From a virus, in IMG/VR virus record IMGVR_UViG_3300027917_000018, positions 1 to 64,000 of that record: a stretch of DNA of 64,000 nucleotides. One strand, given 5' to 3'. The position numbers and the translations under genes are program-made. This document shows, one piece after another, positions 23,784 to 32,208 of the stretch (within the stretch, counting starts at the first letter, position 1; the number at the start of each line of letters is the position of its first letter). Below the pieces are notes generated by a model. That model searched no databases. It was not told the origin of the DNA and was given only the letters and a program-made list of their open reading frames with translations.

Positions 23784-24418
23784 TATGGTGTTGCGTTGAG
23801 CGTGACCGTAAGCCGTTCCTGGTCAGTCGGGTCGATGTCCGATGTGACCCTGGACACCGTGCCGGTGGAGACTTGCAGGAATTGCACCTGGTCTCCAATA
23901 ACTACCGATTTGCCCAGCTGAACGGCGGCGATCAGCCGGTAGAGGGCCTCGGCGCTGTAGCCTGCGTCGATGATGTGGCTCCAAACGGCTTGGCTGATCT
24001 GAGCGATGTTCAGGTCCGTCAAGGCCCCGCTGGTCTCGATGGCGCTCGGGAGCGTGGATGTTCGGCGCTCCACGGCGATGCTGAAACAGGGGTCCATCAG
24101 GGTGTAGTCCATGATGGGGTCGCCCGCGAACTCCGGGAAGATGTTGCCTGCCAGAATCAGCTTCGAGGAATGGTAAAGCGTAATTGGTGCAATCCTCCAA
24201 CCATTGATGAGAAAAAAGGTGGCCCCGACGTATTCGCCACCACCGATCGGCTCGCCGCCGATGTTGCTGAAGGCCGCAACCCACTTGGAATTGTCGCCGG
24301 TTAGCACCCATTCCTTCCAACGGGAATAGAGCCATTGAACATCGACCGTCAGTGTGGTCTCGCCAGACTCAAACTGAACGATGATGTTCTTCTCATTCCC
24401 ATCGAAGGTCAGGATCAT
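23783..24418 (-). CDS. Putative virion structural protein
   Basis: A 211-residue beta-rich protein. It reads like a fibre- or baseplate-associated protein: W-x-x-W-K-E-W-V near residues 30-37, G-G-E-Y-V-G-A-T-F-F-L-I-N-G-W-R strands, and a C-terminal beta part. The phrase-like pattern of short strands is common in proteins encoded next to tail fibres. No exact family. It follows the 542-residue structural gene by 2 bases. Confidence 0.5.
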   Translation of the reverse strand: MILTFDGNEKNIIVQFESGETTLTVDVQWLYSRWKEWVLTGDNSKWVAAFSNIGGEPIGGGEYVGATFFLINGWRIAPITLYHSSKLILAGNIFPEFAGDPIMDYTLMDPCFSIAVERRTSTLPSAIETSGALTDLNIAQISQAVWSHIIDAGYSAEALYRLIAAVQLGKSVVIGDQVQFLQVSTGTVSRVTSDIDPTDQERLTVTLNATP

Positions 24419-24420
24419 CG

Positions 24421-26049
24421 CTACGGGTTCAGGTATTGCCGGTCGATCACTTGAAAGACCGGCACGATTTGGTTTGTGGTTGCACTGTAATTCTCAATCG
24501 ACGTGTTTTGATAGGCCAAACAGATGATGCGGATGTCCACAGCCTCGCCGCTGGGCAGGCTGAATGTGTGCTCGCCGGTCGTCACGTCTTCGGCCCCGGT
24601 TCCAGGAACTTCGTCGGTCGTCCCATAGTAGAACACGCGAATCTCGGTATGATTTTGCAGGCCGGTCAGGGTGATGTTGACCGAGGACACAAAGATGATG
24701 AGCGCGCCGTTGGACCGGTAGGACGGCGTGGACATGCCGGTCAGGTTGACGGTGACGGTTCCGGTGGTTCTCAGGAATTTAAGGGCGGCGTCGTCGGTGT
24801 TGTTTGACCCGTTGTAGTTGGCGAACGTAATTTCATTCAGGGTCAAATTTGTTCCAGTGTCCGTGCCGAAGGCAATGGCGTGGCAGTTGTTAACCCCGGT
24901 GAGCCCCTTGCTGAAGTACATTTCGTCCAGAAGGCCGTTTGGATCGATGGTACCGGTCCAAAACAAGGCCGCCGTGTCAGTGGCAACCTGGGAGGCTACG
25001 ACCTCGCACCCGGTCAGGTCGGCTCCACGCGGGGTAATCGTGCCGCAGCGCTGAAACAAGGTATTCGTGACTGTGGAGTTTGGGTTGAATGCGAACGTGT
25101 CCCATCGGATGAACTGACAGGCGTCAATGTTTACGTTCGCGTCCTCCAGCACCGCGAGTTTGCCCTTATTGACGGTGCTGATCGGCGAATTACCGTCCCA
25201 AATCGAGTTGAAAATGATGTTGCTCCAGTTGATCCACGAGTTTGGATTTTGAATCTGAATCTGCGTGAAATTCGCACCAACGCGAGGGCAGTCGTCGAGC
25301 GTGATCTGCCTGTCTGCGTCGCTGAAATTGACGATGGTGCCGTAGCCGAGCGTAATCAGCCCCTTCCAAAGGTAGCCGCCACCCTGCTCACGGAACAGGC
25401 CCCAGCGGTTGGACTGCTGGTCATTTTGCAGGGCCATGCCGTCGAAAGTGGCGTAACCGTTGGTTTCGTCGCCTCCCCAAACGCGGTATTGACCGCGACC
25501 CCACCGGGCCGCGTCAGCAGCGAAGGGATTTCCTTTGCTGATGCCTGTGGTCGTGGAAGCCGCAAGCCCAGCGTACTGGTAATTGCCAGCTGTTGGTGTG
25601 CCGACCGTACCGTCGGCGGTCACCCTGGGGTCGACGGCGACATTTTTCCATCCGCCGTACGGGTTGGGCGGGTAGTCCTCACCGCCCGAGAGAAAGTACC
25701 TGAAAGCTCCACGGCTATTGCCTGCGACAACCATCTGGCCTGGGAAGGCGGAAGAAGTGCCCGCTACGTCGTCTAGGGCGTTGGGCGCAGCCCAATACTG
25801 CCAAATGAATATGGCACCGTCTGTTGGCAGCGCTGGATTCGTCCCCGCATTGGCGATAAGGGTGCATTTGCCGGTCTTGGTCATCGTCGATGACATGCAG
25901 CCCGCACCCTGGATGTAGTAGTCCGTCTCGATCGACAGCGTCTGCGGAACGCCATCGTCCCAGTTACCGTCCGTGGACTCGTCCCAGTTCGTCGTGGCCT
26001 CGGCGAGGTCGAACGTGCTTAGGTCAGTCTGGTAGGTTGGGGCTCCCAT
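24421..26049 (-). CDS. Large beta-rich virion protein (tail/fibre-associated)
   Basis: A 542-residue protein, poor in Lys and Glu and rich in Asn, Thr, Gly and aromatic residues, with repeated short strands in the middle that suggest a beta-helix or beta-sandwich. The N-terminus holds several W-D-E-S-T-D-G-N-W-D-D-G-like stretches. No enzyme motif is visible. Probably a tail-surface or receptor-side protein. Its 5' end overlaps the upstream gene by 31 bases. Confidence 0.6.
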   Translation of the reverse strand: MGAPTYQTDLSTFDLAEATTNWDESTDGNWDDGVPQTLSIETDYYIQGAGCMSSTMTKTGKCTLIANAGTNPALPTDGAIFIWQYWAAPNALDDVAGTSSAFPGQMVVAGNSRGAFRYFLSGGEDYPPNPYGGWKNVAVDPRVTADGTVGTPTAGNYQYAGLAASTTTGISKGNPFAADAARWGRGQYRVWGGDETNGYATFDGMALQNDQQSNRWGLFREQGGGYLWKGLITLGYGTIVNFSDADRQITLDDCPRVGANFTQIQIQNPNSWINWSNIIFNSIWDGNSPISTVNKGKLAVLEDANVNIDACQFIRWDTFAFNPNSTVTNTLFQRCGTITPRGADLTGCEVVASQVATDTAALFWTGTIDPNGLLDEMYFSKGLTGVNNCHAIAFGTDTGTNLTLNEITFANYNGSNNTDDAALKFLRTTGTVTVNLTGMSTPSYRSNGALIIFVSSVNITLTGLQNHTEIRVFYYGTTDEVPGTGAEDVTTGEHTFSLPSGEAVDIRIICLAYQNTSIENYSATTNQIVPVFQVIDRQYLNP

Positions 26050-26489
26050 TGTCTTTCCTTGTTCAGAGCCGCTCCAAGAGCGTTAAAAACCTCCTGCGGC
26101 GTCCTGCCTCGGCTGGACAGCAGCACGTGCTTGGCGCTTCCGATGCCAATGACGCAATCAATGCCGTTTCGGAGCATCGACCGAATAAGATCGCTGGCTA
26201 AGCCCATCTTCCAGGCCGACGGAGTCGTGGGGTCGACTAGGCCGATGGCCGTCTGTTCGTCGACGTACTCAAAAACGACCCCACTTCGGTCGGGCCGGAG
26301 GTCGTCGGGGAAGTCCTGGCGGCGCAGCCACAGGCAGGTGTATTCCGCGCATGCGGCAGGGCGGTAAGACTCGTGCCAGATGCGGCAGCTTGTCCGCGTA
26401 CAGTGCTCGCACCAGTCTCCGGCCTTCTTACCGAGCGCAGCTACCGGGACAAGTTTGCAGCATAGGGCACATGGTCCGCACTGGCGCAT
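26019..26489 (-). CDS. YkgJ-like Cys-cluster (zinc/iron chelating) protein
   Basis: A 156-residue protein. The N-terminal C-G-P-C-A-L-C-C (Cys4, 7, 10, 11) and further Cys residues up to about residue 50 (C-E-H-C, C-R-I, A-C-A-E-Y-T-C) match the arrangement of the YkgJ/UPF0153 putative zinc- or iron-chelating family. A mixed alpha/beta C-terminal part follows. Its purpose among structural genes is unclear; a modifying or metal-delivering role is possible. Confidence 0.65.
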   Translation of the reverse strand: MRQCGPCALCCKLVPVAALGKKAGDWCEHCTRTSCRIWHESYRPAACAEYTCLWLRRQDFPDDLRPDRSGVVFEYVDEQTAIGLVDPTTPSAWKMGLASDLIRSMLRNGIDCVIGIGSAKHVLLSSRGRTPQEVFNALGAALNKERQWEPQPTRLT

Positions 26490-26504
26490 CGCTTAGGGCA
26501 ACTA

Positions 26505-28406
26505 TTACGGATTGGCATAGTTACGTTCAAGCGGCGCGATCAAGGAAACGCTGTTCGTAACCGCCCGAGCGATCGTGCTCGTGGCCCGGACATACTGGCT
26601 GGTGTTTAACCCGATGGCAACCGCCGTAATCGGCGCATCCAGCGGCGGCGTCCGGCCACCCTGAATGTTGCCGTCATAGTTAAACGACCGCTGAATCGAG
26701 GTCTGCCCGCCAACCGTTCCTGTCATGTCGACGCTCACGTTGTCCTGAACGAGGATCGCGGAGGTCGAATTGAACGGGTTGTAATAGAGCGTCACCGAGG
26801 GGCCGGGGCCTTCGTTGGTGAAGAACTCGTCACCGCTGTCCGCCTTTTTGACCCACACGCTGCCCGAATAGCCCTGGCCCTGGGCCTCGTACATCCCGTT
26901 GTTGTTCGTGCCGACGAACCCGCTGACCAAAAACTGCTCGAACGGGCTGATTTCCGACAGGTCGGTTACGGTGCCGTAGCTGGTCAGCGTGCCGTAGAGT
27001 GATCCGGCGCTGGTCATGGCCAGGTCGGTGCCGGTGACCGAATGGGTGTAGGTGAACCAGACCCAGTAGGTGGAGGCCGTGTCGTTGACGACGTTCGCGC
27101 CGAAGTTGATCGTCAGCGCGGCCACGTACGGATAGGTCCTTGAAACGCCGCCGTTGTCGTAGAATTCCAGCCGGTTCGTGTCCGAAGCCTGGAAGCCCTC
27201 GATGATGACGCCCGAACCGCCGCCGTTGGGGTTGGTCGGAATGCCGCCGCCGCAGATCAGTGTGTCACCGACAAAAAGCAGCAGCTCGTCGGCAATCTTA
27301 CCGATGACCGTTTGGTCCGTGGAGTCGATGTCGCTGTTCTGGCGCAGGAGGTACTGGACCTTCGTGTAAATCTCCTCGGCGCTCGCCGTAATCGGCGTGG
27401 CTCGTTGGAGCGTAAACGAAACGTTTGTGTCGCCCGTGAATGGGCCACCGGAGATGTTGACCGTCGTGCCAGTGGCCGTTGTGATCGTGTAGATGCCCTT
27501 GTCGACGCCTTCATGGACTGTCAGGGTGCCGCCGTCGTAGGTCGTGGCGGGGATGCCGCCTTCTGCTGACGTAAGCGTCGTGCCCGAGGTCGTGCCGTCG
27601 ACGCCAGACATCGTGCCCGCGTCGATGACGATGCCGAAGTTTCGGCCCACGCCTGGCGTGTCCACGTCCCGCGTAAACGCCTGGTCGAAGTACCGAATGA
27701 GGATTTGCGTGTACGGGGTCGTCGTGGACACGGTGGCGTCATCATCGGTGATCTGGAGGTCGGTGCCCGTCGATAGCGGGAACCGGTACGCCTGCGGGGC
27801 AAGAGACGTAACACCGATGTCCGACAGTGTGGACGATCCGTAAAGCTGCGCGTACTCACGGACGTAGATCGTAAACACCGTTCGGTAGTCGAAGTCAGGC
27901 GATCCGTCACCGTTGTCGTCCCGGTAGGTCTGAACGGCCTGGTTAACCTGGCCGGTCAACTGCGTGTTGGTCGCGCCCACGCCCTGGTTGTAGTAGAGCT
28001 GATCGTCGGTCTCGATCGTGCCCAGGCCGATGATACCGGCCCATTGCTGGGTGAAGTTGCCTGCTGTATTTCGGACCGACCAGCCTGCGTCACGGAGAAG
28101 GTAGCGCCCCGCATCGTCGTACATGTCCCAGCCGTCCACGAACTCGAAGGACTCATCCGTAATCGGGACAAGCGGGAATGGGAAAGCCGCCAGGTTTTTG
28201 CTGTTCGGGTCGTTCTTCCATTCCTCCTTCAGGAAGGAATACAGGGCCTTCAGCGTGACACCATTTTCGTTTTGAACGCCTGAACTCGACAGATTGCCCG
28301 TCACTGTGAGCCGAATGGTCTTGTCGTTTACATTGACGAAGACCTCGGTCGTGCCGGTATATGTCGCCTCATCATTCAGATCGTCGGGATCAATGATTTT
28401 TGCCAT
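26505..28406 (-). CDS. Large virion structural protein
   Basis: A 633-residue protein rich in Thr, Gly, Asn, Asp and Tyr. Residues 1-70 contain a K-T-I-R-L-T-V-T-G-N-L start followed by L-K-A-L-Y-S-F-L-K-E-E-W, and the rest is dominated by short beta strands. This organisation is common in tail or baseplate proteins of large phages. CGTAAACG lies 10 bases before its ATG (28417-28424), one of several starts with this motif. Confidence 0.6.
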   Translation of the reverse strand: MAKIIDPDDLNDEATYTGTTEVFVNVNDKTIRLTVTGNLSSSGVQNENGVTLKALYSFLKEEWKNDPNSKNLAAFPFPLVPITDESFEFVDGWDMYDDAGRYLLRDAGWSVRNTAGNFTQQWAGIIGLGTIETDDQLYYNQGVGATNTQLTGQVNQAVQTYRDDNGDGSPDFDYRTVFTIYVREYAQLYGSSTLSDIGVTSLAPQAYRFPLSTGTDLQITDDDATVSTTTPYTQILIRYFDQAFTRDVDTPGVGRNFGIVIDAGTMSGVDGTTSGTTLTSAEGGIPATTYDGGTLTVHEGVDKGIYTITTATGTTVNISGGPFTGDTNVSFTLQRATPITASAEEIYTKVQYLLRQNSDIDSTDQTVIGKIADELLLFVGDTLICGGGIPTNPNGGGSGVIIEGFQASDTNRLEFYDNGGVSRTYPYVAALTINFGANVVNDTASTYWVWFTYTHSVTGTDLAMTSAGSLYGTLTSYGTVTDLSEISPFEQFLVSGFVGTNNNGMYEAQGQGYSGSVWVKKADSGDEFFTNEGPGPSVTLYYNPFNSTSAILVQDNVSVDMTGTVGGQTSIQRSFNYDGNIQGGRTPPLDAPITAVAIGLNTSQYVRATSTIARAVTNSVSLIAPLERNYANP

Positions 28407-28426
28407 AGCTCAAATTCGTTTACGGG

Positions 28427-28756
28427 TTACAGCTCTTGCACTAACATGTCCGAGATGAGGCCCTGGTCGTTACGCTTCACCGTGAAGCGGTATTGAGACT
28501 TCCCCTGGTTCATCACGAAATTGTCCTGGATGTGTGGCCTGCCGTCCGGCGGGCCTGTTTCGTCCGATTTCTCGGGCTTTTCAGGCCGCTCCGAAGACAT
28601 TTGCTGCAAAACCTGGGCGACCAGCGCCTTCAAATCCTGCGGCGGAGACCCCGGCTGCCCGGCTTCCTCCCCGTTGAACACGATGACCGTGCCTTCCTGG
28701 AGCGAAGCCGCCCGGCGCGGGACCATACTGTCCAGCAACGTTCGTGCTCTCGACAT
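28427..28756 (-). CDS. Hypothetical protein, 109 residues
   Basis: The first gene of the leftward structural block. A basic N-terminus, a Pro/Gly/Glu-rich disordered centre, and a beta-looking C-terminus (Q-Y-R-F-T-V-K-R-N-D). It may be a small virion or assembly protein. A TAGTTA element stands 6 bases before the ATG. Confidence 0.6.
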   Translation of the reverse strand: MSRARTLLDSMVPRRAASLQEGTVIVFNGEEAGQPGSPPQDLKALVAQVLQQMSSERPEKPEKSDETGPPDGRPHIQDNFVMNQGKSQYRFTVKRNDQGLISDMLVQEL

Positions 28757-28762
28757 ACGCCT

Positions 28763-28768
28763 TAACTA
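28763..28768 (-). promoter_or_regulatory. TAGTTA element, minus strand
   Basis: On the minus strand GCGTAGTTAAGGCGT precedes the ATG at 28756, with 6 bases between hexamer and start. It opens the leftward structural block. Confidence 0.5.
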
Positions 28769-28803
28769 CGCGTGCCGCTGGGTGATCCCGTTCTTACCGA
28801 CGT

Positions 28804-29064
28804 ATGCGAATCGTCAAATACCGCAAGAGCAGCGACGGACCCTGGCAGCGTGGCATCCTTCACGGCTTCCTGGCCTCGGGTGGAACAACGGTCACCGCGA
28901 TCGTCGAGCAAATCGAGGGTCCCAACAAAAGCATGTGCGACACCTGCGCTGTCACCCTGGAGACTTTCGGCTTCGAGCAGGGGACCGAGGACTTCATCCG
29001 GGAGCAGCAGATGGCTCGGGCTCGGATGATGGGCGGGCCGGGCGGCCCGATCATTCCGGGTTAA
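28804..29064 (+). CDS. Hypothetical protein, 86 residues
   Basis: A small protein with a beta-rich N-terminal half, a central C-D-T-C pair and a Gly/Pro/Met-rich C-terminus. The paired Cys may bind metal. It is a lone rightward gene between a divergent start region and a terminator. Confidence 0.55.
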   Translation: MRIVKYRKSSDGPWQRGILHGFLASGGTTVTAIVEQIEGPNKSMCDTCAVTLETFGFEQGTEDFIREQQMARARMMGGPGGPIIPG

Positions 29065-29086
29065 TTTGCTCCGTTATCGGAGCAAA
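29065..29086. terminator. Terminator hairpin
   Basis: TTTGCTCCG (29065-29073) pairs with CGGAGCAAA (29078-29086) around TTAT. It ends the 28804 gene and marks the left edge of the AT-rich methyltransferase island. Confidence 0.7.
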
Positions 29087-29165
29087 ATTGGGCAGACCTC
29101 CACAGGCGTTCACAAAAATTCCATTATTTGTTTGACTGGTCAAGCCAAAAAAGTAAACGTGAGGC

Positions 29166-29912
29166 GTGATCAAGCTGTTCCACGGCAATTATGCCGACAA
29201 GATCGATGGACGTTTCGATCTGATATTGGTCATGCCGCCGTGGAACATGCCGGGTCGCAAAATAAATGTAGGAGACCGCGCTTACTTTGACGGTTTACCG
29301 GAGTCGTCTTACGAGCTGAGCCAAGTAGCTCTTTGTGTGTGGTGCCACGCACACCTGGTTAAAGGTGGACAGGTCGTTTATCACCATCAAAATAGGCGTG
29401 TGCGTGGCCGCTTGATCAGCCCGCTTGCGTGGCTGAGTGCTAAAGAGCGCCACCGACTTGTGGTTCAAGAGGAAGTCGTCATCGCAAAGGGCAATTCCAA
29501 CAATTACGGTAAACATTTTCTTTTGCCCACGACGGAGCGCCTCTGGGTACTGCGCAGAATTGAGGATAGCCCTTCCGACTGCTACAGCGAGGCAAAGCCT
29601 GACGCTCTCTCAGAGCGCTGCGGTAACAGCACGCACGATCTTTGGCGTTTTAGTGGCCGAATCCACGGTGCCCCGCACAGCGCTGTGATGCTACCCGAAA
29701 TGGCCTACAGAATAATTCAGAAATGGAGCAGGCCAGGTGCTTTGGTCTGTGATCCTTACCTTGGCACCGGTACCACCATGCTTGCGGCACACCAACTGGG
29801 CCGATCCTTCGTGGGCGCAGAAATTAAGCTGGCTTTCTTCAAAATCGCTCAAAGATCGCTAGAAAAACTAAACCGAACCTATGCGCACCAAAGTAACCGT
29901 CACAAAAGTTAA
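29166..29912 (+). CDS. Beta-class DNA methyltransferase with an MPPW catalytic motif
   Basis: A 248-residue protein, GTG start at 29166. The catalytic motif IV (normally D/N/S-P-P-Y/W) is M23-P-P-W26, after the strand F-D-L-I-L-V. The AdoMet motif I, D-P-Y-L-G-T-G-T-T (196-204), comes near the C-terminus with V-G-A-E after it. This IV-before-I order is the beta class of N4-cytosine or N6-adenine methyltransferases. Met in place of Asp/Ser is unusual and may change specificity or inactivate the enzyme. The DNA is visibly richer in A+T than its neighbours. It overlaps the next gene by 32 bases. Confidence 0.8.
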   Translation: MIKLFHGNYADKIDGRFDLILVMPPWNMPGRKINVGDRAYFDGLPESSYELSQVALCVWCHAHLVKGGQVVYHHQNRRVRGRLISPLAWLSAKERHRLVVQEEVVIAKGNSNNYGKHFLLPTTERLWVLRRIEDSPSDCYSEAKPDALSERCGNSTHDLWRFSGRIHGAPHSAVMLPEMAYRIIQKWSRPGALVCDPYLGTGTTMLAAHQLGRSFVGAEIKLAFFKIAQRSLEKLNRTYAHQSNRHKS

Positions 29913-31266
29913 GGACCTTGCCTCCGAAATAAGAATTCCAGCGTTCAAAGACGTTTCCTATGAAATGCTTAAGCGCTTTCCTGGAGTCCGTCCGCTGTTG
30001 GTCGCCGTTGGCAAGCCGAAGGTTATGCACGCGACGTACCATCGAGGGCAATATGAATTTGGGGTATGGCTTACGGCGGAAATGGCAAAGGCGCTGGGCG
30101 AGGCCGAGCGCTACGTGCCCAGGGACAAACAAAAAGGCGACTTTCTAAAACAACGAACCAAGGAATTTTCCAAAATACAGGTCGATGGCGGTGGTAAGCC
30201 TGGTTTGGGAGAGGCGCTGGTGACCACTGAGGGAAAAATCGTGGAAAAGAACCACTGGATTCAGGCCATCGGCGATTCAAAAGTTGCACAGTTCATCAGA
30301 TTCAGAGTTGGTGTGAGCCCGGATTTGGAAGGCCCCAGCGGTAACAACAGGGCGCGGCACATCAGGCTCAGGTTGGCTCTTGACGGAAAACCGGTGCTGT
30401 GCAGCGTCCGCGAATGGCCTTATGTTTCAGGGTACTATCGTCACTACTGTTTGGTCCGCAATGCGGTCGATACGGCGTACGCAAAGTTCTTGGTTGCTAA
30501 CCGGCCTTTAATTAACTGGGTTGATGGCTACCTTCCTACCGTTATCAATCGAGAGGCCATGAAGACAGCGCTTTTCGTTGCGGTACAAACTATGGGCAAA
30601 GATAAGATGCTTCCATTTCTGAAAGCACTCAAAAACAAGGATATTTCGACTCCGTGGGTGGCCGAGTACTTGCAAATACCCGTCCTCGCTAGAGGTAAAG
30701 AAAGGGACGCTGTTTGGGAAATGTCCCAAAGTTTCTTGATCGGTATGCGGGACGGCAAAAGACCCAGCACAAAAATCGTGTCCTCCCGTAGATGGGACAA
30801 AACAGTGGGAGAGTCGGTCGTTGAAGACCAGTTGCACGACCAGAACGACGTGGCCGTCGTTCGCAGGGCGCTTGGCGTCACCAGAGAACAGGCGAAACGC
30901 CTTGTTGGCTACGCCAGGTCTTGTGATGACTTTGAGGCCGCCTTAAAGCATTTGCGGGGAATACCGAAGCAGGAGCTTGTGTTTTTGATCGGTGAGGCCA
31001 AGCGCCTTGCTCGGTCTATGACTACCTTCAGCTTGCGGGCCGCCCTTCGTTTCGTGATCGGACATTACAATGACAAATACTTATCCTACATGCTTGGAGG
31101 GATCACTCACGCGATGTTGGTGGATAGCTGGAATGCTGTCCGCAACGACAGCTCGCGAAGATCGTTGACCCCGTTGGAACAGCTTAGCTTCGATCTGCCG
31201 TGGTTGGAAACTTACTATCAGGAATCCGTAGCCAAAATCAAAGCCTATGAAAAAATCTCGCGTTAA
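29881..31266 (+). CDS. Unknown 461-residue protein paired with the methyltransferase
   Basis: A basic, mostly helical protein with a few strand segments in the first third. I see no Walker, PD-(D/E)xK, HNH or GIY-YIG motif that I can defend. Segments such as V-V-R-R-A-L-G-V-T-R-E-Q-A-K-R-L-V near residue 320 resemble a helix-turn-helix. It overlaps the methyltransferase gene by 32 bases and shares its lower G+C, so the two were probably acquired together. A nuclease, specificity or DNA-binding partner is possible, but no function is assigned. Confidence 0.65.
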   Translation: MRTKVTVTKVKDLASEIRIPAFKDVSYEMLKRFPGVRPLLVAVGKPKVMHATYHRGQYEFGVWLTAEMAKALGEAERYVPRDKQKGDFLKQRTKEFSKIQVDGGGKPGLGEALVTTEGKIVEKNHWIQAIGDSKVAQFIRFRVGVSPDLEGPSGNNRARHIRLRLALDGKPVLCSVREWPYVSGYYRHYCLVRNAVDTAYAKFLVANRPLINWVDGYLPTVINREAMKTALFVAVQTMGKDKMLPFLKALKNKDISTPWVAEYLQIPVLARGKERDAVWEMSQSFLIGMRDGKRPSTKIVSSRRWDKTVGESVVEDQLHDQNDVAVVRRALGVTREQAKRLVGYARSCDDFEAALKHLRGIPKQELVFLIGEAKRLARSMTTFSLRAALRFVIGHYNDKYLSYMLGGITHAMLVDSWNAVRNDSSRRSLTPLEQLSFDLPWLETYYQESVAKIKAYEKISR

Positions 31267-31402
31267 AGTCACAGGGCCTAAAAAGCAGTTTGGCCCTACC
31301 GAGCCTAGAAGGTGCCCGATCGACGGTCAGCTGTTTGCGTCGCCAGCACAAAAAGACGAACACATGCGAAAAGCGCACGGCTTTAAGCGGGAGCGGGTTT
31401 AA
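31247..31402 (+). CDS. Mini zinc-finger-like protein, 51 residues
   Basis: ATG 31247 to TAA 31402, overlapping the previous gene by 20 bases. Lys-rich N-terminus, then C-P-I-D-G-Q-L-F and H-M-R-K-A-H-G: a C2H2-like finger in which the second Cys is replaced by Asp. It is the third gene of the methyltransferase island and ends just before a terminator. Confidence 0.6.
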   Translation: MKKSRVKVTGPKKQFGPTEPRRCPIDGQLFASPAQKDEHMRKAHGFKRERV

Positions 31403-31436
31403 TCACCCCGTCGAGCAGAACGACATCGGACCGAAA

Positions 31437-31470
31437 ACAAAAGCCCCGCCCAAGCGCTGGCGGGGCTTTT
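31437..31470. terminator. Bidirectional terminator, right edge of the island
   Basis: AAAAGCCCCGCC pairs with GGCGGGGCTTTT around a short loop, with T and A tracts on the two sides. Confidence 0.9.
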
Positions 31471-31519
31471 GAGTTGAGCGGCTAAACGCGGTGTGTATTT
31501 AGGCAAATGCGATAAGCGT

Positions 31520-31873
31520 ATGCCTGTATCCATCAGAAAACTCGACGGAAAGTACCGGGTCAGCACGCCCGGAGGCGTCAAGGCCCGCAGCACTACCAAA
31601 AAGAAGGCAGAACGCCAGGCTACCCTCCTGCGCGCCATCGACCACGGCTGGGAGCCCACCGGGGAACCGGCCCGTGAATCGGTTGAGGACGCCGGGGCGC
31701 GCCTGGCCAAGCTGATTCTGGACGGGGACAACGCGCCGGTCGACGAGCCACTGGAGCGATCCTTCGTGGAGCCGACCAAGTTTGGGGCCAAGGGGCTGAC
31801 CTCGCCGGAAGGGAAAACGGCGGGCAAGTTCCGCACGCCGCGCAACTGGAAAGTCGGCCACGCCATGAAGTGA
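31520..31873 (+). CDS. Small basic phage protein (conserved hypothetical)
   Basis: A 117-residue protein from ATG 31520; nine earlier in-frame codons reach a TTG-type start but look non-coding. The N-terminal part K-L-D-G-K-Y-R-V-S-T-P-G-G-V-K-A followed by T-T-K-K-K-A-E-R-Q belongs to a small, widespread phage family of unknown function. The rest is linker-like and basic. Overlaps the next gene by one base. Confidence 0.65.
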   Translation: MPVSIRKLDGKYRVSTPGGVKARSTTKKKAERQATLLRAIDHGWEPTGEPARESVEDAGARLAKLILDGDNAPVDEPLERSFVEPTKFGAKGLTSPEGKTAGKFRTPRNWKVGHAMK

Positions 31874-32205
31874 TGCCCAGCCCGGAGGCCATCGTTCTCG
31901 CCAGCCAAGTCCTGGAAATGGACTCGGTGAGGCGTTTTCTGGCCAAGCACGACATCTGGCGCACGCGGGAGCTGAAGGTCATTCCCGACCAGGTCTACCA
32001 GGGCTACTACAAGATTCCTCTGCTGGATCGCCGAGGCGAAGGCTGGTACAATCTGTTCCGGCCCCAAAAGAACCCCAAGGCCGAGTTGAAAAAGCGGCTT
32101 CAGCACCTGGTCCAGAATCGGCGGGGCTACCAGCCAGGCGACATTTTCCTGAGCCCTTGGGGCCGTTTTCTCGTGACCGACGTTCTTGGTATTAAGGAAA
32201 TCTAG
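31873..32205 (+). CDS. Hypothetical protein, 110 residues
   Basis: Starts at ATG 31873 in a TGATG overlap. An alpha/beta protein with several aromatic residues (W-Y-N-L-F-R). It is immediately upstream of the tape measure gene, a place often used for tail assembly factors, but no similarity is recognised. Confidence 0.55.
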   Translation: MPSPEAIVLASQVLEMDSVRRFLAKHDIWRTRELKVIPDQVYQGYYKIPLLDRRGEGWYNLFRPQKNPKAELKKRLQHLVQNRRGYQPGDIFLSPWGRFLVTDVLGIKEI

Positions 32206-32208
32206 CCA

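Noticed and set aside
29166-31266. Complete type II restriction-modification system
   Set aside because: I could not find any nuclease motif in the 461-residue partner, so only the methyltransferase is claimed.
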